A DNA stretch of 64,000 bases from Notospermus geniculatus (GCA_002633025.1 NMRB01000582.1:114230-178229), one strand, 5' to 3'; shown: positions 45,352-55,364, numbered from the stretch's first letter. A program made the numbers and translations. Notes: generated by a model from the sequence alone, not told the origin.

Positions 45352-46087
45352 ACCCTCCCCGCCAATGTGAAATATTTGACGGCTCTGAAGAAGATTTCCG
45401 CCACCATAAAATGACAGTGCTGCGTGCCCATTCATTTATCAACCTTTCTCACATTGGTACTATAGATCGGGATTATGTCTTATTGGTCGAAATTTCACCT
45501 TCTCCATCTTGGATTTCTCCCGAGACAAAACATATTGGACATTCTTGTATAATAAATCACGATCCTTCACGATTTTGCCGTACAAACAAATATCTTTTAA
45601 AATGAATGCCCCACAAGAGAGATGTTGATCATAATGAGAAGTGATAAATTTTTTTTCAATGTTCACAAGCTAGACTGGTCCCTTGTCCTCGAGCCACTCT
45701 GCAAATACGTTTTAGCGGAGTGGCTAGAGGACAGGTGACCAGTCTATTAACAAGCTGGACCAGGACGTGACAGGTGGAGTACATGGTGTCTAGTTCGGCG
45801 GAAAAATTCACTCCATCCTGTCAGCGAAAATGTGATGATTCAATGCCCTCCATGAATTCATCATCGGGCGAATTTTATCAGACTTCCACTCAGTTTGGCA
45901 ACGGGTTTATGAATGATTGGCCCGGTGTGGCCTCTGCAAGGGCTGTCAACAAATACCTCTAGCATTTTATCATGCACCAGTGAGTCGTTGCTACACAAAT
46001 GTTAACGGATTGAATCTCATCTTCAAGAACAAAGTCAAAGTACCAACATAGTAGTTGTGGGTACCATTATCAACTGTACTATGAGTA

Positions 46088-46319
46088 TACTGTAAAGCAG
46101 GAAAATTTCGCGTGCAGGAAATTTTTGCAAATTTCGCGAGAGTGTACGAGTCGCGAAAATTTCCTGTCGCGAATACGAGTACAGGCAAGTGATAAATACG
46201 GTCCGTGAAAAAAAACTGAAAAATATGGCAGAGACTCGCGAAAATATCTTGCCGCGAATATGTCTATAATTCTTGATTCGCGAAAATTTCCAGCCGCGAA
46301 ATTATCTTGCTTTACAGTA
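46088..46319. mobile_element. MITE, TIR CTGTAAAGCA with TA duplication, TTTCGCG-rich
   Basis: TACTGTAAAGCA and TGCTTTACAGTA are perfect inverses, consistent with CTGTAAAGCA ends and a TA target duplication (Tc1/mariner style, inference). The interior has six or more CGCGAAAATTTCC-type segments in both orientations. Confidence 0.85.
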
Positions 46320-46340
46320 GTCAGACAGATACTGACGTTC

Positions 46341-46608
46341 GAAGAGCTTTGATAGCCTAGTGATTATCACGTCCGCTTAGCAAGCGGCAGGTTTCTGGGT
46401 TTGAATCCCGGGCCATACATGTATGAGATTAATTACCCCTGGCTCTTCAGTCCGTCGCATGGGACAGTAAGCCGTGGTGCCTTGTACCTTGTGCCTTTGC
46501 AAGGGCAAGTAAAAGACCTCATCCAAGTGAGGAACATGAGTAGCTTGAGATGGCCTCTTCTGTACTTACCAGGGCCAATAATGCTCTGGCTTCGGCCCAG
46601 ACGGAAAA
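46341..46608 (+). mobile_element. SINE (tRNA-Val-like family)
   Basis: Head GATAGCCTAGTGATTATCAC then GTCCGC, B-box GGTTTGAATCC, body complete to TTCGGCCCAGACGGAAAA. It starts 21 bp after the preceding MITE. Confidence 0.85.
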
Positions 46609-47019
46609 GTCCAGTAAAACAGATACTGGTGTTGTAAAGTGGAGCTCTAAGTCCAAGCAAAATATTGCAGAAGTCACAGCTGGGTGTTCTCTCCCCCACC
46701 CCACCCCCACCCCCACCCCCAAAAAATGGCAGCTCATGGACTTGCAGTTAGACGTTTTCATCTTCTGTCTCTGGTTTACAGACCTCAGAAAATTGGTCCA
46801 TCTCCATGCATGATTCCTCCCCTCCGTTCTACACCTCAAGCATTCCAAATTCCGGACCTGTCCTCGCGGTTGTCCTCAAGATAAGGTGGGGAATATAGAT
46901 GACACCTCATCAACGGCTCATCTTCTCTCCCAGATTCGATTGACGGCCTGTCATCATCTGACCATGCATCTATCATCCGGGTGGTCATCAACTCGGATGT
47001 GGCAGTTGCAATTATAGGT

Positions 47020-47250
47020 TGTGCAAGGACGCAGTCTCTGGCAGTTGGAAGCAGTCTCTGGTGCTGCAAATGGCAGTAGCAGTTTGGTGCAAAGGACACT
47101 GGCAGTTTATAGCAGTCTCTAGTGCTGCTACAGTGGTGCAGAAGGCAGTCAGTGGCCGAGTGTAGCTGGGGGTGACGCTGAACTTCAGTTCTTCTGCAGT
47201 GGCACTGGTGTGCAGAAGGCAGTCAGTAGTCGTGTGTTGCAGGGGGCAAA
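47020..47250. repeat. Degenerate GCAGTCTCTGGTGCTGCA-type repeat
   Basis: GCAGTCTCTGG, GTGCTGC, GGTGCAGAAGGCAGTCAGT recur irregularly; a further piece (AGAAGGCAATGTGTTGCAGG) lies at about 47580, on the other side of the MITE at 47260-47546. Confidence 0.6.
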
Positions 47251-47259
47251 AAATGGCAG

Positions 47260-47546
47260 CTACAGTAGGCCTACGTTGCACAATTGACCTACCTTATCCG
47301 CATACCTTCCGCGTACGCCACACGGAAGGTACGCTTCGGTTCATTGCGTATGGTACGGGTGCGTTACACGTCTCTTCTACGTGACATCCGCAACACGAGC
47401 GAATGACGTTACGTCTTCACTACGTGCCTTCCATGGCGGCGCGCGATGTCCGCGGAAGATACGAGGACAGTACGCGCATGATGCTGCATGTGGTACACGG
47501 ATCGTGTGCGGCACAGAAGGGAGGTCAATTGTGCAACATACTGTAG
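47260..47546. mobile_element. MITE, ~285 bp, TIR with GTTGCACAATTGACCT
   Basis: Left CTACAGTAGGCCTACGTTGC then ACAATTGACCTACC; right AGGGAGGTCAATTGTGCAAC then ATACTGTAG. The interior is GC-rich (TACGCCACACGGAAGGTACG). Confidence 0.8.
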
Positions 47547-47642
47547 AAAGCAGTTTCTAGTCCTACAGTGATCGAATGCAGAAGGCAATGTGTTGCAGGG
47601 GCACAGTTTGTGGCTTATTGGTACTCTCCTATTCAACGGCGT

Positions 47643-47683
47643 GAAGAGCCAGGGATGTTTTATCCCATATGGCCCAGGCTGCT
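47643..47683 (-). mobile_element. SINE (tRNA-Val-like family) scrap
   Basis: GAGCCAGGGATGTTTTATCC then CATATGGCCCAGGCTG is the complement of the segment just after the B-box. It ends 32 bp before the C2B exon. Confidence 0.65.
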
Positions 47684-47715
47684 TCTCAACTAATGCACCC
47701 TCTTTCTCGTTTCAG

Positions 47716-47836
47716 TGCACAGAGTTAGGCGACCTTATGTTCTCCCTGGGCTACTTATCGAGTGCTAAACGCTTAACTGTTGTGATAATGAAAGCTAGGA
47801 ATCTAAAAATCATCGATCGTGATAAAGGGACGTCAG
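47716..47836 (+). CDS. Synaptotagmin, first C2B exon (residues 362-401)
   Basis: Acceptor CTCGTTTCAG, donor TCAG/GTAAGG; 40 codons plus one base. It encodes the ELGDLMFSLGYLSSAKRLTV start of C2B (compare the ELGDI/LLxSLxYxPxAxxLTV signature of synaptotagmins) through ARNLKIIDRDKGTS, ending inside Ca2+-binding loop 1. Splitting C2B at the SDPY codon is matched exactly by the next exon, which begins by completing Asp402. Confidence 0.95.
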
Positions 47837-47916
47837 GTAAGGGACAGGGTCTTAAGGAAACCCTGGCACATGGAGAGTATATTAAATTGGAAAGCACTCA
47901 CGGAGAGCTTTCCAAT

Positions 47917-48152
47917 AGAGTGTTCCGACAAAGATGGTGGCCTACCAATTCTCCCACATGACGTTGTGGCCATTCATTGTCCAAGCATGATAACACTACC
48001 AAACACATCCTCTTGGACAGTTATTTTATCTAAACTTTTGTGCCTATGGCCCACTTGACCAGCTTAGCGTGCCAGTAGCCATTGAATGGTGTCAAGCTTC
48101 CGACATCATATGGTGAGAACTGTCAGACCGCCATCTTTGTTGGAAAGGCCTA
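47917..48152. mobile_element. MITE of the TATAGACCTTTCCAACAAAG family
   Basis: Left CTTTCCAATAGAGTGTTCCG then ACAAAGATGG; right AGACCGCCATCTTTGTTGGA then AAGGCCTA; same orientation and core as 31675-31905. Confidence 0.85.
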
Positions 48153-48562
48153 GGTTTTTCCAGTCGTTTTGTATTTTCGAATTTGACAGAATTAACGGGA
48201 GTGAAAGGGTTAGTGGCTTAATCAATTCAGAAACTGATGTTTGGTGCAGGAAAACGGAACACATGGACATAGCCTCTACTTTAGATGATGCATACTGGTG
48301 GCTTTTTCTGTGTGCAAGCACCCAAAAACTCTGTCTCATCCTCATAAAACATTGACAGTGGTGCCATCCATAACATTAAATCATGGACTAAGACCAGAAG
48401 AGTGCAGGAAGATAATTCCTCATCATACGTCATGTGTCCCCTTCAAAGATTTACTGGAATATAATGACATTGATCATCAAGTGAGCAAACGGTGTAAAAA
48501 ACTGCACCTGGTGATGCTGAGTTCAAAGATTCAGGAGAATGATGACCATTACTCAGACTAAA

Positions 48563-48775
48563 GCCTGCAGCAACCAGGCAGTATTGCAAGTGATCTAGTC
48601 ACCAGCGAGCAAAATCGGCTGTTGACGCCAGGTGTGCGCTGGACAGCGATGCGTGGAATCTTCTCACCAGCGATGCTCGCCCATTATCCAACAACACCAA
48701 AACTGATATTGCCAAGTCTGCGGTAGTTGGTGAGAAGATCGCTCGCGATTAGATCGCTTGGTCTGCTGCTGGCTT
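48563..48775. mobile_element. Palindromic MITE (GCGATATCGCCTGGTGTGCT family), copy
   Basis: From AAAGCCTGCAGCAACCAGGC to TTGGTCTGCTGCTGGCTT, with family core GTTGACGCCAGGTGTGCGCT and GCGTGGAATCTTCTCACCAG. Confidence 0.85.
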
Positions 48776-48807
48776 AAGCAAGTGTTTTATGCAGCATTTC
48801 AAATGGT

Positions 48808-49073
48808 AAAGTGCTTTTCAGAATGTCCAGTCATTTTTGCACTCATTTTACATTGCAATGGAACCTAACCACAAACCACAAATTGGGAATCATACATGTG
48901 CATGTCAGTTCACGGTTGACCAACTTCTAATAGGACCTTGTTCAGGTCTATATTTGATTCAAGATAATCATGCAATCATGCACACGTAATTGGCCCATTT
49001 GCTGTTTGTGGTTAGGTTCCATTGCAGGGTAAAATGAGTGCAAAAATGACTGGACATTGTGAAAAGCACTTTA
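48808..49073. repeat. Long inverted repeat, ~80-bp arms, in the last synaptotagmin intron
   Basis: The left arm (48808-48888, with CCAGTCATTTTTGCACTCAT and AATGGAACCTAACCACAAAC) and right arm (about 48993-49073) are reverse complements at well over 90% of positions in the outer 65 bp, separated by about 105 bp. As pre-mRNA this would fold into a long duplex ending 261 nt before the last exon. Confidence 0.9.
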
Positions 49074-49162
49074 ACAAAATGCCAGAGCCATCTTGTAGCA
49101 AGAAGGGGAATGAATGCAGTTGTTTCATGTTGCTTGGTTATTTTCCTTGGGAACAAATTTGG

Positions 49163-49250
49163 GTTGTGAGGGTGGCACAGTGGAAATATCTGTGCCTGCT
49201 ACCAATCAGGTCACGGGTTTGATTCTCAGTTGTTTTCAGTGGCTTCTTGT
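49163..49250 (+). mobile_element. tRNA-headed SINE piece, GGGTGGCGCAGTG family
   Basis: GAGGGTGGCACAGTGGAAAT (A-box region) and ACGGGTTTGATTC (B-box) at tRNA-like spacing, matching the minus-strand element at 22095-22290. Confidence 0.6.
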
Positions 49251-49334
49251 CACTTGCACTCCTGAAAATCTAAACCAATTAGCGCTGTCGTGTTTGTTTA
49301 CACTTTCGTCTTGACGTCTGTTTCATTCTTTCAG

Positions 49335-49633
49335 ATCCGTACGTCAAGGTGTCCATCTGCTATGCAGGCAAGAAACTTAAAAAGAAGAAAACATCAACAA
49401 TACGGAACACGTTAAATCCAATCTGGAACGAGGCTTTGGTATTCAACGTCAGCAACGATTTCTTGAACAAACTAGAAGTCCATATAAACGTTATTCACGA
49501 CAATTTACTCGGGACTACGGAATATCTTGGACATATTGAAGTAGGCCCGCGATCGACGGGAGAGGAGCTTCAGCATTGGAATGATATGGTACATTCGAAG
49601 AGTGCAATTGCTCGCTGGCATCATTTAGTCTGA
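49335..49633 (+). CDS. Synaptotagmin, last coding exon (C2B residues 402-500 and stop)
   Basis: Acceptor CATTCTTTCAG; the first two bases complete Asp402, giving SDPYVKV. Then the polybasic strand KKLKKKKTS (residues 414-422), NTLNPIWNEALVFNV, GHIEVGPRSTGEE, and the C-terminal WHxL motif (Trp496-Leu499), followed by Val500 and TGA. Loop 3, which in Ca2+-binding C2B reads LDYD, is IHDN here (His456, Asn458) with Glu464 at the final position, so C2B has lost key ligands. Loop 1 also carries one extra residue (IDRDKGTSDPY). The polybasic patch for PIP2/SNARE contact is intact. Expected role: a Ca2+-independent or weakly Ca2+-dependent synaptotagmin (inference). Confidence 0.95.
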
Positions 49634-49894
49634 GGCCAAACTATGGTGCTCTTTTTGTCATTGTGCTCGATTCGACGAGCTGCAATGCATCATGTCTTTT
49701 TCAGAATTCCTATTCTGTTTAAATTTATCACTGAAGGAATAGTGTCAGTGTCCTGGAAAAATTCTCAACCTGCCTCTGTATTTCCCCAAGAATAGGCTCA
49801 ATGACTTTTCATCTCTGGAAATTTCGTCCCAGGACTTTTCACCTGTGGAGATTTCGATGGAAAGTCGTTTGGGACAAACTTTCTGAGGATGACA

Positions 49895-50230
49895 TGGCCT
49901 CTAGAACGAAATGTCCTACGGAATGAAATATCCTAGGGGATGAAATGTCCTACGGAATGAAATATCCTAGGGGATGAAATGTCCTACGGAATGAAATATC
50001 CTAGGGGATGAAATGTCCTGTAACAGGATGAAATGTCCTAGGAGATGAAAGGTCCTAGGGGATGAAGTGTCTTAAGGGATGAAGTGTCCTTGGGGATGAA
50101 ATGTCCTAGGGGATGAAATGTCCAGGGACAAATTCCTTTGGGATGAAATGTCAACAATGGTCAAGGGACAAAAAGTCTCAGGGCGAAATGTCCTGGGACA
50201 AAAACTACAGGGACAAAATATCCGGGGACC
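49895..50230. repeat. Minisatellite, 17/34-bp unit, possible 3' UTR
   Basis: GGATGAAATGTCCTACGG and AATGAAATATCCTAGG alternate as a 34-bp higher-order unit at about 49910-50010, then decay to GGATGAAATGTCCTAGG and GGGACAAAAAGTCTCAGGG forms. It begins about 260 nt after the synaptotagmin stop. Confidence 0.85.
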
Positions 50231-50675
50231 AGGTTTTCATGGTGTGCAGGAGCTCAAGACAGTTTGTACAGTTGTTATATGTTGCCCTCTATTGCAGAGG
50301 AAAGATACTAACAGGATTTCCATGAGTGAATCCAAGGAGGCATTGTACACTTTATAATGATCACTAAACAGGTTTCCCTGCCTATTTTTAAAACATTATG
50401 GTTGTGAAATACGTAATAAGAAAATTGGTTGTTACGCGTGTCCCGTTGTACTGTGGACCATTTACCTGTTACCTGTAGAATTTTGTAAATATACCATGAA
50501 TGTAAATAATTCATGATTAATTTCAAGTCCGCTTGGCTTGGCTGGGTTTATATGGAAGCAGCCTTGTAAACTCTTCACACAGTTGTAGCATAAAGAAAAT
50601 TCTCGGTAAACAAGTACATGTACATGTACATAGTATGCCGTTGGTGTTGTTGGGATATTTGAAGTGACCATTTGT

Positions 50676-51016
50676 AAAGCCTGCAGCACACTTCACCACT
50701 TTCGTTGCTCATACAGGCAATTTTCGTGGTAGGTCGGCAATTTTTGTGGCAGTTGCCGGTTCAGAGCAGACGTCATCACTCAGTGGTCTCGTGTGCTACT
50801 GATGGCGCACACATCACCACAACTGGCAACAACGAGCAATATTCGTACTGAGAAATCAAACCAGTTTGATTCTCGGCAATTTGTGGCAACTCGTAGTGGC
50901 CACAGAATTTCCATGGTGAGTGGCCGTTGCCGGCCACTGCACGCTTGGCCATTTTCGTGGTGACCATGAAAATTGCCTGTATGAGCAACAAAAGTGGTGA
51001 AGTTGTGAAGTGCTAG
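50676..51016. mobile_element. MITE-like element, ~340 bp, TIR TAAAGCCTGCAGCACACTTC
   Basis: Left CACTTCACCACTTTCGTTGC then TCATACAGGCAATTTTCGTGG; right CCATGAAAATTGCCTGTATG then AGCAACAAAAGTGGTGAAG. Its tip resembles the AAAGCCAGCAGCACAC tip of the palindromic family. Confidence 0.75.
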
Positions 51017-51933
51017 CTAGGGAGAGGACAAAAGTCACTCTGGGTTGGAATTAATTCTCTGAAATGGAGGTGCCCTCCTGTCCTCACAGTGACACCCCCT
51101 TATAATGGATAGCATTTTGTACATTTAGCCAAGGGGACTCTACCCTGGAGTGCATTCCTGCATTGTCCTACGTATCTCGGAATAACCTGCTGTAAATGGA
51201 CTGCCCGTCTTTCTTCTCCGTCAAATTTTGTGATCCTAGCACTGTAGAATAAGTTCCTAGATCATGTCAGTCATATTTGTGACCCGATCTAGCAAAAGTA
51301 GGTGCAAGTCGCAACCGAGGAATGGGTTAACGGCCTTACAACACAATAGCTGAAATGTACGTCTCTGCAGGTTGACAATAGTAGTGGACAGCAGTGATAA
51401 CAGTTGAGTAAACTGATGACCAATGATGATCACTTGCGACAACGCCTGCTTTTGCTGGAGCGGGTCACAGTTTTGACCTTGGGATACCAGGGTCAGCTGT
51501 CATTGTTGGAGGTGTATAGTTTGTTATTTAAGATTCACGCCGTGGCCTACCCCATTGTATCCCCCTTTTAGTTGAATGTGTTGCATGAAAATAGAAGATG
51601 TTGGAATGAAGGCAAAAGTTGGGTGCATTTGCTTTTCATAACAGTAAAGATCCTGGAACAGTACCAAGAATTGAAAGCTGGTAGGCCCTAAACAACATTA
51701 ACTGACTTCCTTCTGCATCAGTAGCAGTGCTCTCCACACAAAATTCGATAGTGTGGTAGTCCCGTGGATGTACATGTAAAGGTCTGATGGAGAACACTGT
51801 TCTAAAGATTTTCCCAGGGGGGACGGAGGGGGGTTTTGTGAGCATATGGTTGGAAGATTTAGACCACAGGGTAACAGCACCTCATCTCACATTGCCCAGT
51901 TACTTGTTATGTCAGTTGAGTGATACAATTACA

Positions 51934-52058
51934 TGTAGCCCTTTACACGTAACTGGTTCGAAGCCAGTTGAGGAGAGGATGGTACAGGTTGCATGGGTTT
52001 TTTTGGTACAAAAAACTAAGTGAACTGGCATCCAATCGACTCCATGTAAAAAGGGCTG
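51934..52058. mobile_element. Small MITE, TGTAGCCCTTTACACG / CATGTAAAAAGGGCT ends
   Basis: Inverted ends TGTAGCCCTTTACACGTAAC and CTCCATGTAAAAAGGGCTG. A half copy (CCATGTAAAAAGGGCTAC) is near 39800. Confidence 0.6.
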
Positions 52059-52209
52059 TTGAACTACGGGTAAAATCTGATTCATTCAAAATCAAGGAAA
52101 TTCAATGTAACCCCGAGTACCGGTAGTCAAAATATTGTTTGTGATAGATATCCTTATCTGAAGGCACTGGTGGTGTACCATTTGACTCATGTGGTCTTCG
52201 TCGATCTTC

Positions 52210-52480
52210 GTCTAGTTTCACTGACTTACTCCAGATGGCGCTGGTTGTGGTGATACTCATCGGTCAGATACACGCTACTGAACGTCCAGTCGGAAGTTCA
52301 GTATTTCCCACCGGTTCTGCCCAGTGATGTCACTGCTGCGGCCACCTGACTGAGTATGCGCTAGCTGGCCGCGGCAATGACATCATCCCCCCCCCCGCCC
52401 CCCCGTTTTCAATAGCGTGTACCTGACCGACGACTATCACCACAACAAGCGCCATCTGGAGTAGGTCAGTAGAACCAGAC
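52210..52480. mobile_element. MITE, ~270 bp, ~60-bp inverted ends
   Basis: Left CTGACTTACTCCAGATGGCG then CTGGTTGTGGTGATACTCAT; right CTATCACCACAACAAGCGCC then ATCTGGAGTAGGTCAG. The centre has a C-run (52383-52404). Confidence 0.8.
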
Positions 52481-53340
52481 TATTCATCTTCTGTGTTGAA
52501 CCTTGTAGATAAATATTCATGAACACTTTGACCTCTCCAAATGTGATATTAGTCCATTGTATAAGTTGTTTGTTTCATGTAAACATGCTGTAAGACCTGT
52601 TTTAAAGCTGACGTGAATGAACAAAAACTGGGGATTCCAGCTTTGAAAAAGACCACCACGCCACGGTGGTGGTCAAGAGAAATACAAACGACCATAAGGC
52701 ACTTTCAAAACACCTCCAGAACATGATAGACTACCAGCATATTTGGTGGCGCCACTGTATTCTCCATGAGTCTGTCAATGGAGTAACATCGAGCGATGGC
52801 GTCCCGATGACGTCAGCAGGTCGAAGGCGTTATGTTCTTTCGGAACCAGAGAGGAAAGTTGATCACCATTCTATAGTATTCACTTCTTGTTGACATTTAT
52901 GGTGTTATCCAAGCACCAGTTGAAAACATTTATGCATTCAAAAACAATACAACACTCATTTGACGTACATCAACGTCATCAGATATCATTACATATACGT
53001 TGCGGAAAATTCTTATTTTATTCCTTTGGCCATAATTACCGTAATCAATTAAATATTCTTTCTACAAATACACACACATCGCGCAAGTCATGCATGTATT
53101 ACTGCTCAGACCAAGTACATTGCATTTCTGTGAAAATATATTCAAATAACGAAACTATGGCCAAAGAAATCAAATAAGATTTATATGCAACATGTTTGCA
53201 ATGATACCAATTGGAGTTTCTGAAACTCAGACGAGTGGTGTATTATTTGTTGATGCCGAAGTTTTCGCCATTGTACCATATATATCAACTGGGCGCAAAC
53301 ACTAAAGAACCCTGACCAACCTCATACTCGGTTCCTACGG

Positions 53341-53690
53341 ATCGTACNTAGGAATGTACCACGTTAAAACGAAAGCAATCCCTGCAGTCGTTCTCCCTTA
53401 AATGAGCGGAAACCGAAATCAAGACGGCAGCCACGGCGGCCATATTGGATGCGCTACGAGTCCGATTTTCGAAAGGAACCTTCCTATGGTCAATATGAAT
53501 GTACCACGGTGAAACGAAAGCAATCCCTCCAGTCGTTCTCCCTTAAATGAGCGGAAACCGAAAGGTGAACGCACACACGCACGAACGAACGAACGAACGA
53601 ACGAACGAACGAACGAACGCACGAACACACGCACACACGGACGAGTTGAAAACAGTATACCCCCACCAACTCGTTGGCGGGGGTATAAAG
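53341..53690. repeat. Duplicated 70-bp segment, (ACGA)n microsatellite and hairpin
   Basis: GAAAGCAATCCCTGCAGTCG, TTCTCCCTTAAATGAGCGGA and AACCGAAA occur at about 53370-53418 and again at about 53515-53563. An ACGA run follows (53581-53618), then a hairpin ATACCCCCACCAACTCGTTG then GCGGGGGTAT (53658-53686). An N is at 53348. The minus-strand frame with RSFVRSFVRS comes from the microsatellite. Confidence 0.8.
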
Positions 53691-54355
53691 ACAAGATCCC
53701 CGCGAATGAACATGTAATAGTGTTAGCGCTCCTACAAGCTCAGGCTGCCGGGATATTACCTTTTTTTAGCTGGTGGGTGTGGTATAAGCGGTCAGTGAGT
53801 TGACCAATAGGTGTCGCTACGGCCCAATCCAATGCATAGGCCTATCGATTGAGCACCAATCAAGAGAAGTTCTTTTGCATTACCGGTACTCGAACTTTGC
53901 TGCCATTTTTGGGCAATACGTGCGGCGGCGGCTGACTGCTCCTATTGGTAGGCTAGGCCTTGATAGCGTTTGACTTTAGGCCTAAGCGACGGCGAGAGAG
54001 AGAGGGTCTCGGGTTCAAAACCCAGGTCACAGGTGGGACCCTCGGCCTCGGGGGGAGGGGGGAAGAGACACGACTTTTTTCTCATCAGCCTATTCTGTAT
54101 TTTTCATACCGTTACACCGGTGTAATGTATGACAATGCCCCGTATGACAATGCCCGCGCACTTTATTGTGTGGCGGACATTCAATACAGAAAGACATATT
54201 GATCAGTGCCTTCCCCATATTGTTACGTCAGGGCTTATTCAACAAAAAAATAGGCTCTAGCAAAAGGCATTCTGTCAGAAGTGACTTTCAAAATTACATA
54301 CGATAGTGACATCTTGATTGTATGTATCGCTGTAATAATCAAATTAAATTTACAG

Positions 54356-54505
54356 TTTAAAGACAATGGCTTCCTGATTGTTGAAGATTTCTTGTCAGGA
54401 GATGAGGTCGCCAGCCTGGAAGATGCCTTGTCGAAAATTATTGACGAAATGGAACCTGAAAAGGAAACCAGAACCGCTTTTTGTACAGATGCCAAAAAAG
54501 TTGGG
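54356..54505 (+). CDS. PHYHD1: PHYHD1-type phytanoyl-CoA dioxygenase domain protein, exon a; gene annotation
   Basis: First identified exon of a gene joining 54356-54505, 54749-54824, 54987-55034, 55722-55840, 56131-56278, 56713-56841 and 57305-57431 (about 265 codons of an expected ~290). The PhyH family are Fe(II)/2-oxoglutarate oxygenases; the physiological substrate of PHYHD1 is not established. The exon is 50 whole codons starting FKDNGFLIVEDFLSGDEV, the conserved N-terminal NGF/DGFLxxxxFLS element of the family, and ends CTDAKKVG before donor GTAAGA. The acceptor is AATTTACAG. The start Met and roughly ten residues must lie in an upstream exon that I could not place, so the gene is 5'-incomplete as annotated. 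Repeats lie in several introns, but the exons are intact. Confidence 0.92.
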
Positions 54506-54748
54506 GTAAGATAAAGAGCTGTATTGTAAAATGTTAGAGGTTCTATTAAGTCATGATCATATCCAATGTAATTTGCAGTTGAAAGGAATTAACCGAGCAT
54601 GAATTACCGGTAGCCGAACATAGCTTCCCTGTCATTTTACAAAGTAATTGCCATGGCTAGCTTTGACCCTGTTATTGTGACAGTTTTGGCAACTTTTGGT
54701 GAGTCGTTAAAAACCGGTATTTATTTTAACCCGGCGTCACCTTTTCAG

Positions 54749-54824
54749 CATGACAACGATTATTTCATAAACAGTGCCGACAAGATTAAATTCTTTTTCG
54801 AGAAGGGAGCACTGGATGAAGCAG
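54749..54824 (+). CDS. PHYHD1: PHYHD1-type dioxygenase, exon b
   Basis: Acceptor CCTTTTCAG, donor GCAG/GTAAGT; 25 codons plus one base. It encodes HDNDYFINSADKIKFFFEKG then ALDEA; the DYFxxSxDKIxFFFEKG block is highly conserved in PHYHD1 proteins. The phase-0 entry matches exon a. Confidence 0.95.
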
Positions 54825-54986
54825 GTAAGTTTATAATCTCGGAGATTTTAGAAAATACTTTATAACAGCTTTTGTATTTGTCCACATGAGTCGAGTGAAT
54901 TGCCGCTTAGCAAGTTACTTTTTTTGCATTTCATTTTATTGCACTTGTAGCCTTGTTCTCGTAATTGCTTATGTCACTATTTTCAG

Positions 54987-55034
54987 GAAATCTTCAAGTA
55001 GAAAAGCACAAATCACTCAATAAAATCGGGCATG
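54987..55034 (+). CDS. PHYHD1: PHYHD1-type dioxygenase, exon c (48 nt)
   Basis: Acceptor CTATTTTCAG, donor CATG/GTAAGG. It encodes GNLQVEKHKSLNKIGH, with the family's KSxNKIGHALH motif split at this donor and completed by the next exon (AL-HV). Phase 1 at both ends. Confidence 0.93.
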
Positions 55035-55214
55035 GTAAGGATTTTGTCCAGTGTACAAGACTGGGTTTTGTCCAGTTCCTCTGTGAATGTTTTTTTGAGG
55101 CACGACACGTATGGGATCTCTTTCACAAATTTATGAGTCCAACAGTTTATCTGACAATGAGTAATATCTCTGACAACATGCATGCCGAAAGGACATCAAA
55201 TGTCAGCCTTGAAT

Positions 55215-55364
55215 GGGGACCATAGCCCACCTCGTCAATAGGTGTCACTACTGGTTAAAACTATTGAACTGAAACTGACATCCCGGTCCTGATCAATTTC
55301 CCACACAAAAGGTGTCCATTGTGTAGGACCGGGTTTCGGTGTGCTGCCCTTTATCGTAGCTAGG
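55215..55364. repeat. Interspersed repeat, copy 1 (CATCCCGGTCCTGATCAATT family)
   Basis: Shares CAATAGGTGTCACTA, TGAAACTGACATCCCGGTCC, TGATCAATTTCCCACAC and GGTTTCGGTGTGCTGCCCT with 57066-57213, same orientation, in another intron of the same gene. Confidence 0.85.

Larger units (their letters stand above)
43593..47715. other. Synaptotagmin intron between the C2A and C2B exons
   Basis: Dense in repeats: a Harbinger-like MITE (43626), a tRNA-headed repeat (43868), a GGATCC-end MITE (44053), a foldback (44774), a TTTCGCG MITE (46088), a SINE (46341), a GTTGCACAATTGACCT MITE (47260) and a SINE scrap (47643). In 45352-46087 nothing is recognised, apart from a local inverted pair near 45670-45745 (AGACTGGTCCCTTGTCCT / AGGACAGGTGACCAGTCT). 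Confidence 0.65.
47837..49334. other. Synaptotagmin intron within C2B
   Basis: Contains a TATAGACCTTTCCAACAAAG MITE (47917-48152), a palindromic MITE (48563-48775), a long inverted repeat (48808-49073) and a tRNA-headed SINE piece (49163-49250). The region 48153-48562 shows nothing recognisable. Confidence 0.7.
49634..54355. other. Region between the two genes (3' UTR plus intergenic)
   Basis: No clear AATAAA follows the synaptotagmin stop within the first kilobase, so the 3' UTR end is not set. It contains a minisatellite (49895-50230), MITEs at 50676-51016, 51934-52058 and 52210-52480, and a repeat/microsatellite patch (53341-53690). The start exon of the downstream dioxygenase should lie in the right part (or within 53.7-54.3 kb) but was not identified. 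Confidence 0.55.

Noticed and set aside
49895-50230. CRISPR-like array
   Set aside because: Units are contiguous with no unique spacers, and the genome is eukaryotic; it is a minisatellite. The same holds for the arrays at 22775, 23398, 25878 and 58672.
53419-53694. 91-codon minus-strand frame with FVRSFVRSFVRS
   Set aside because: Translation of the (ACGA)n microsatellite and a duplicated repeat.
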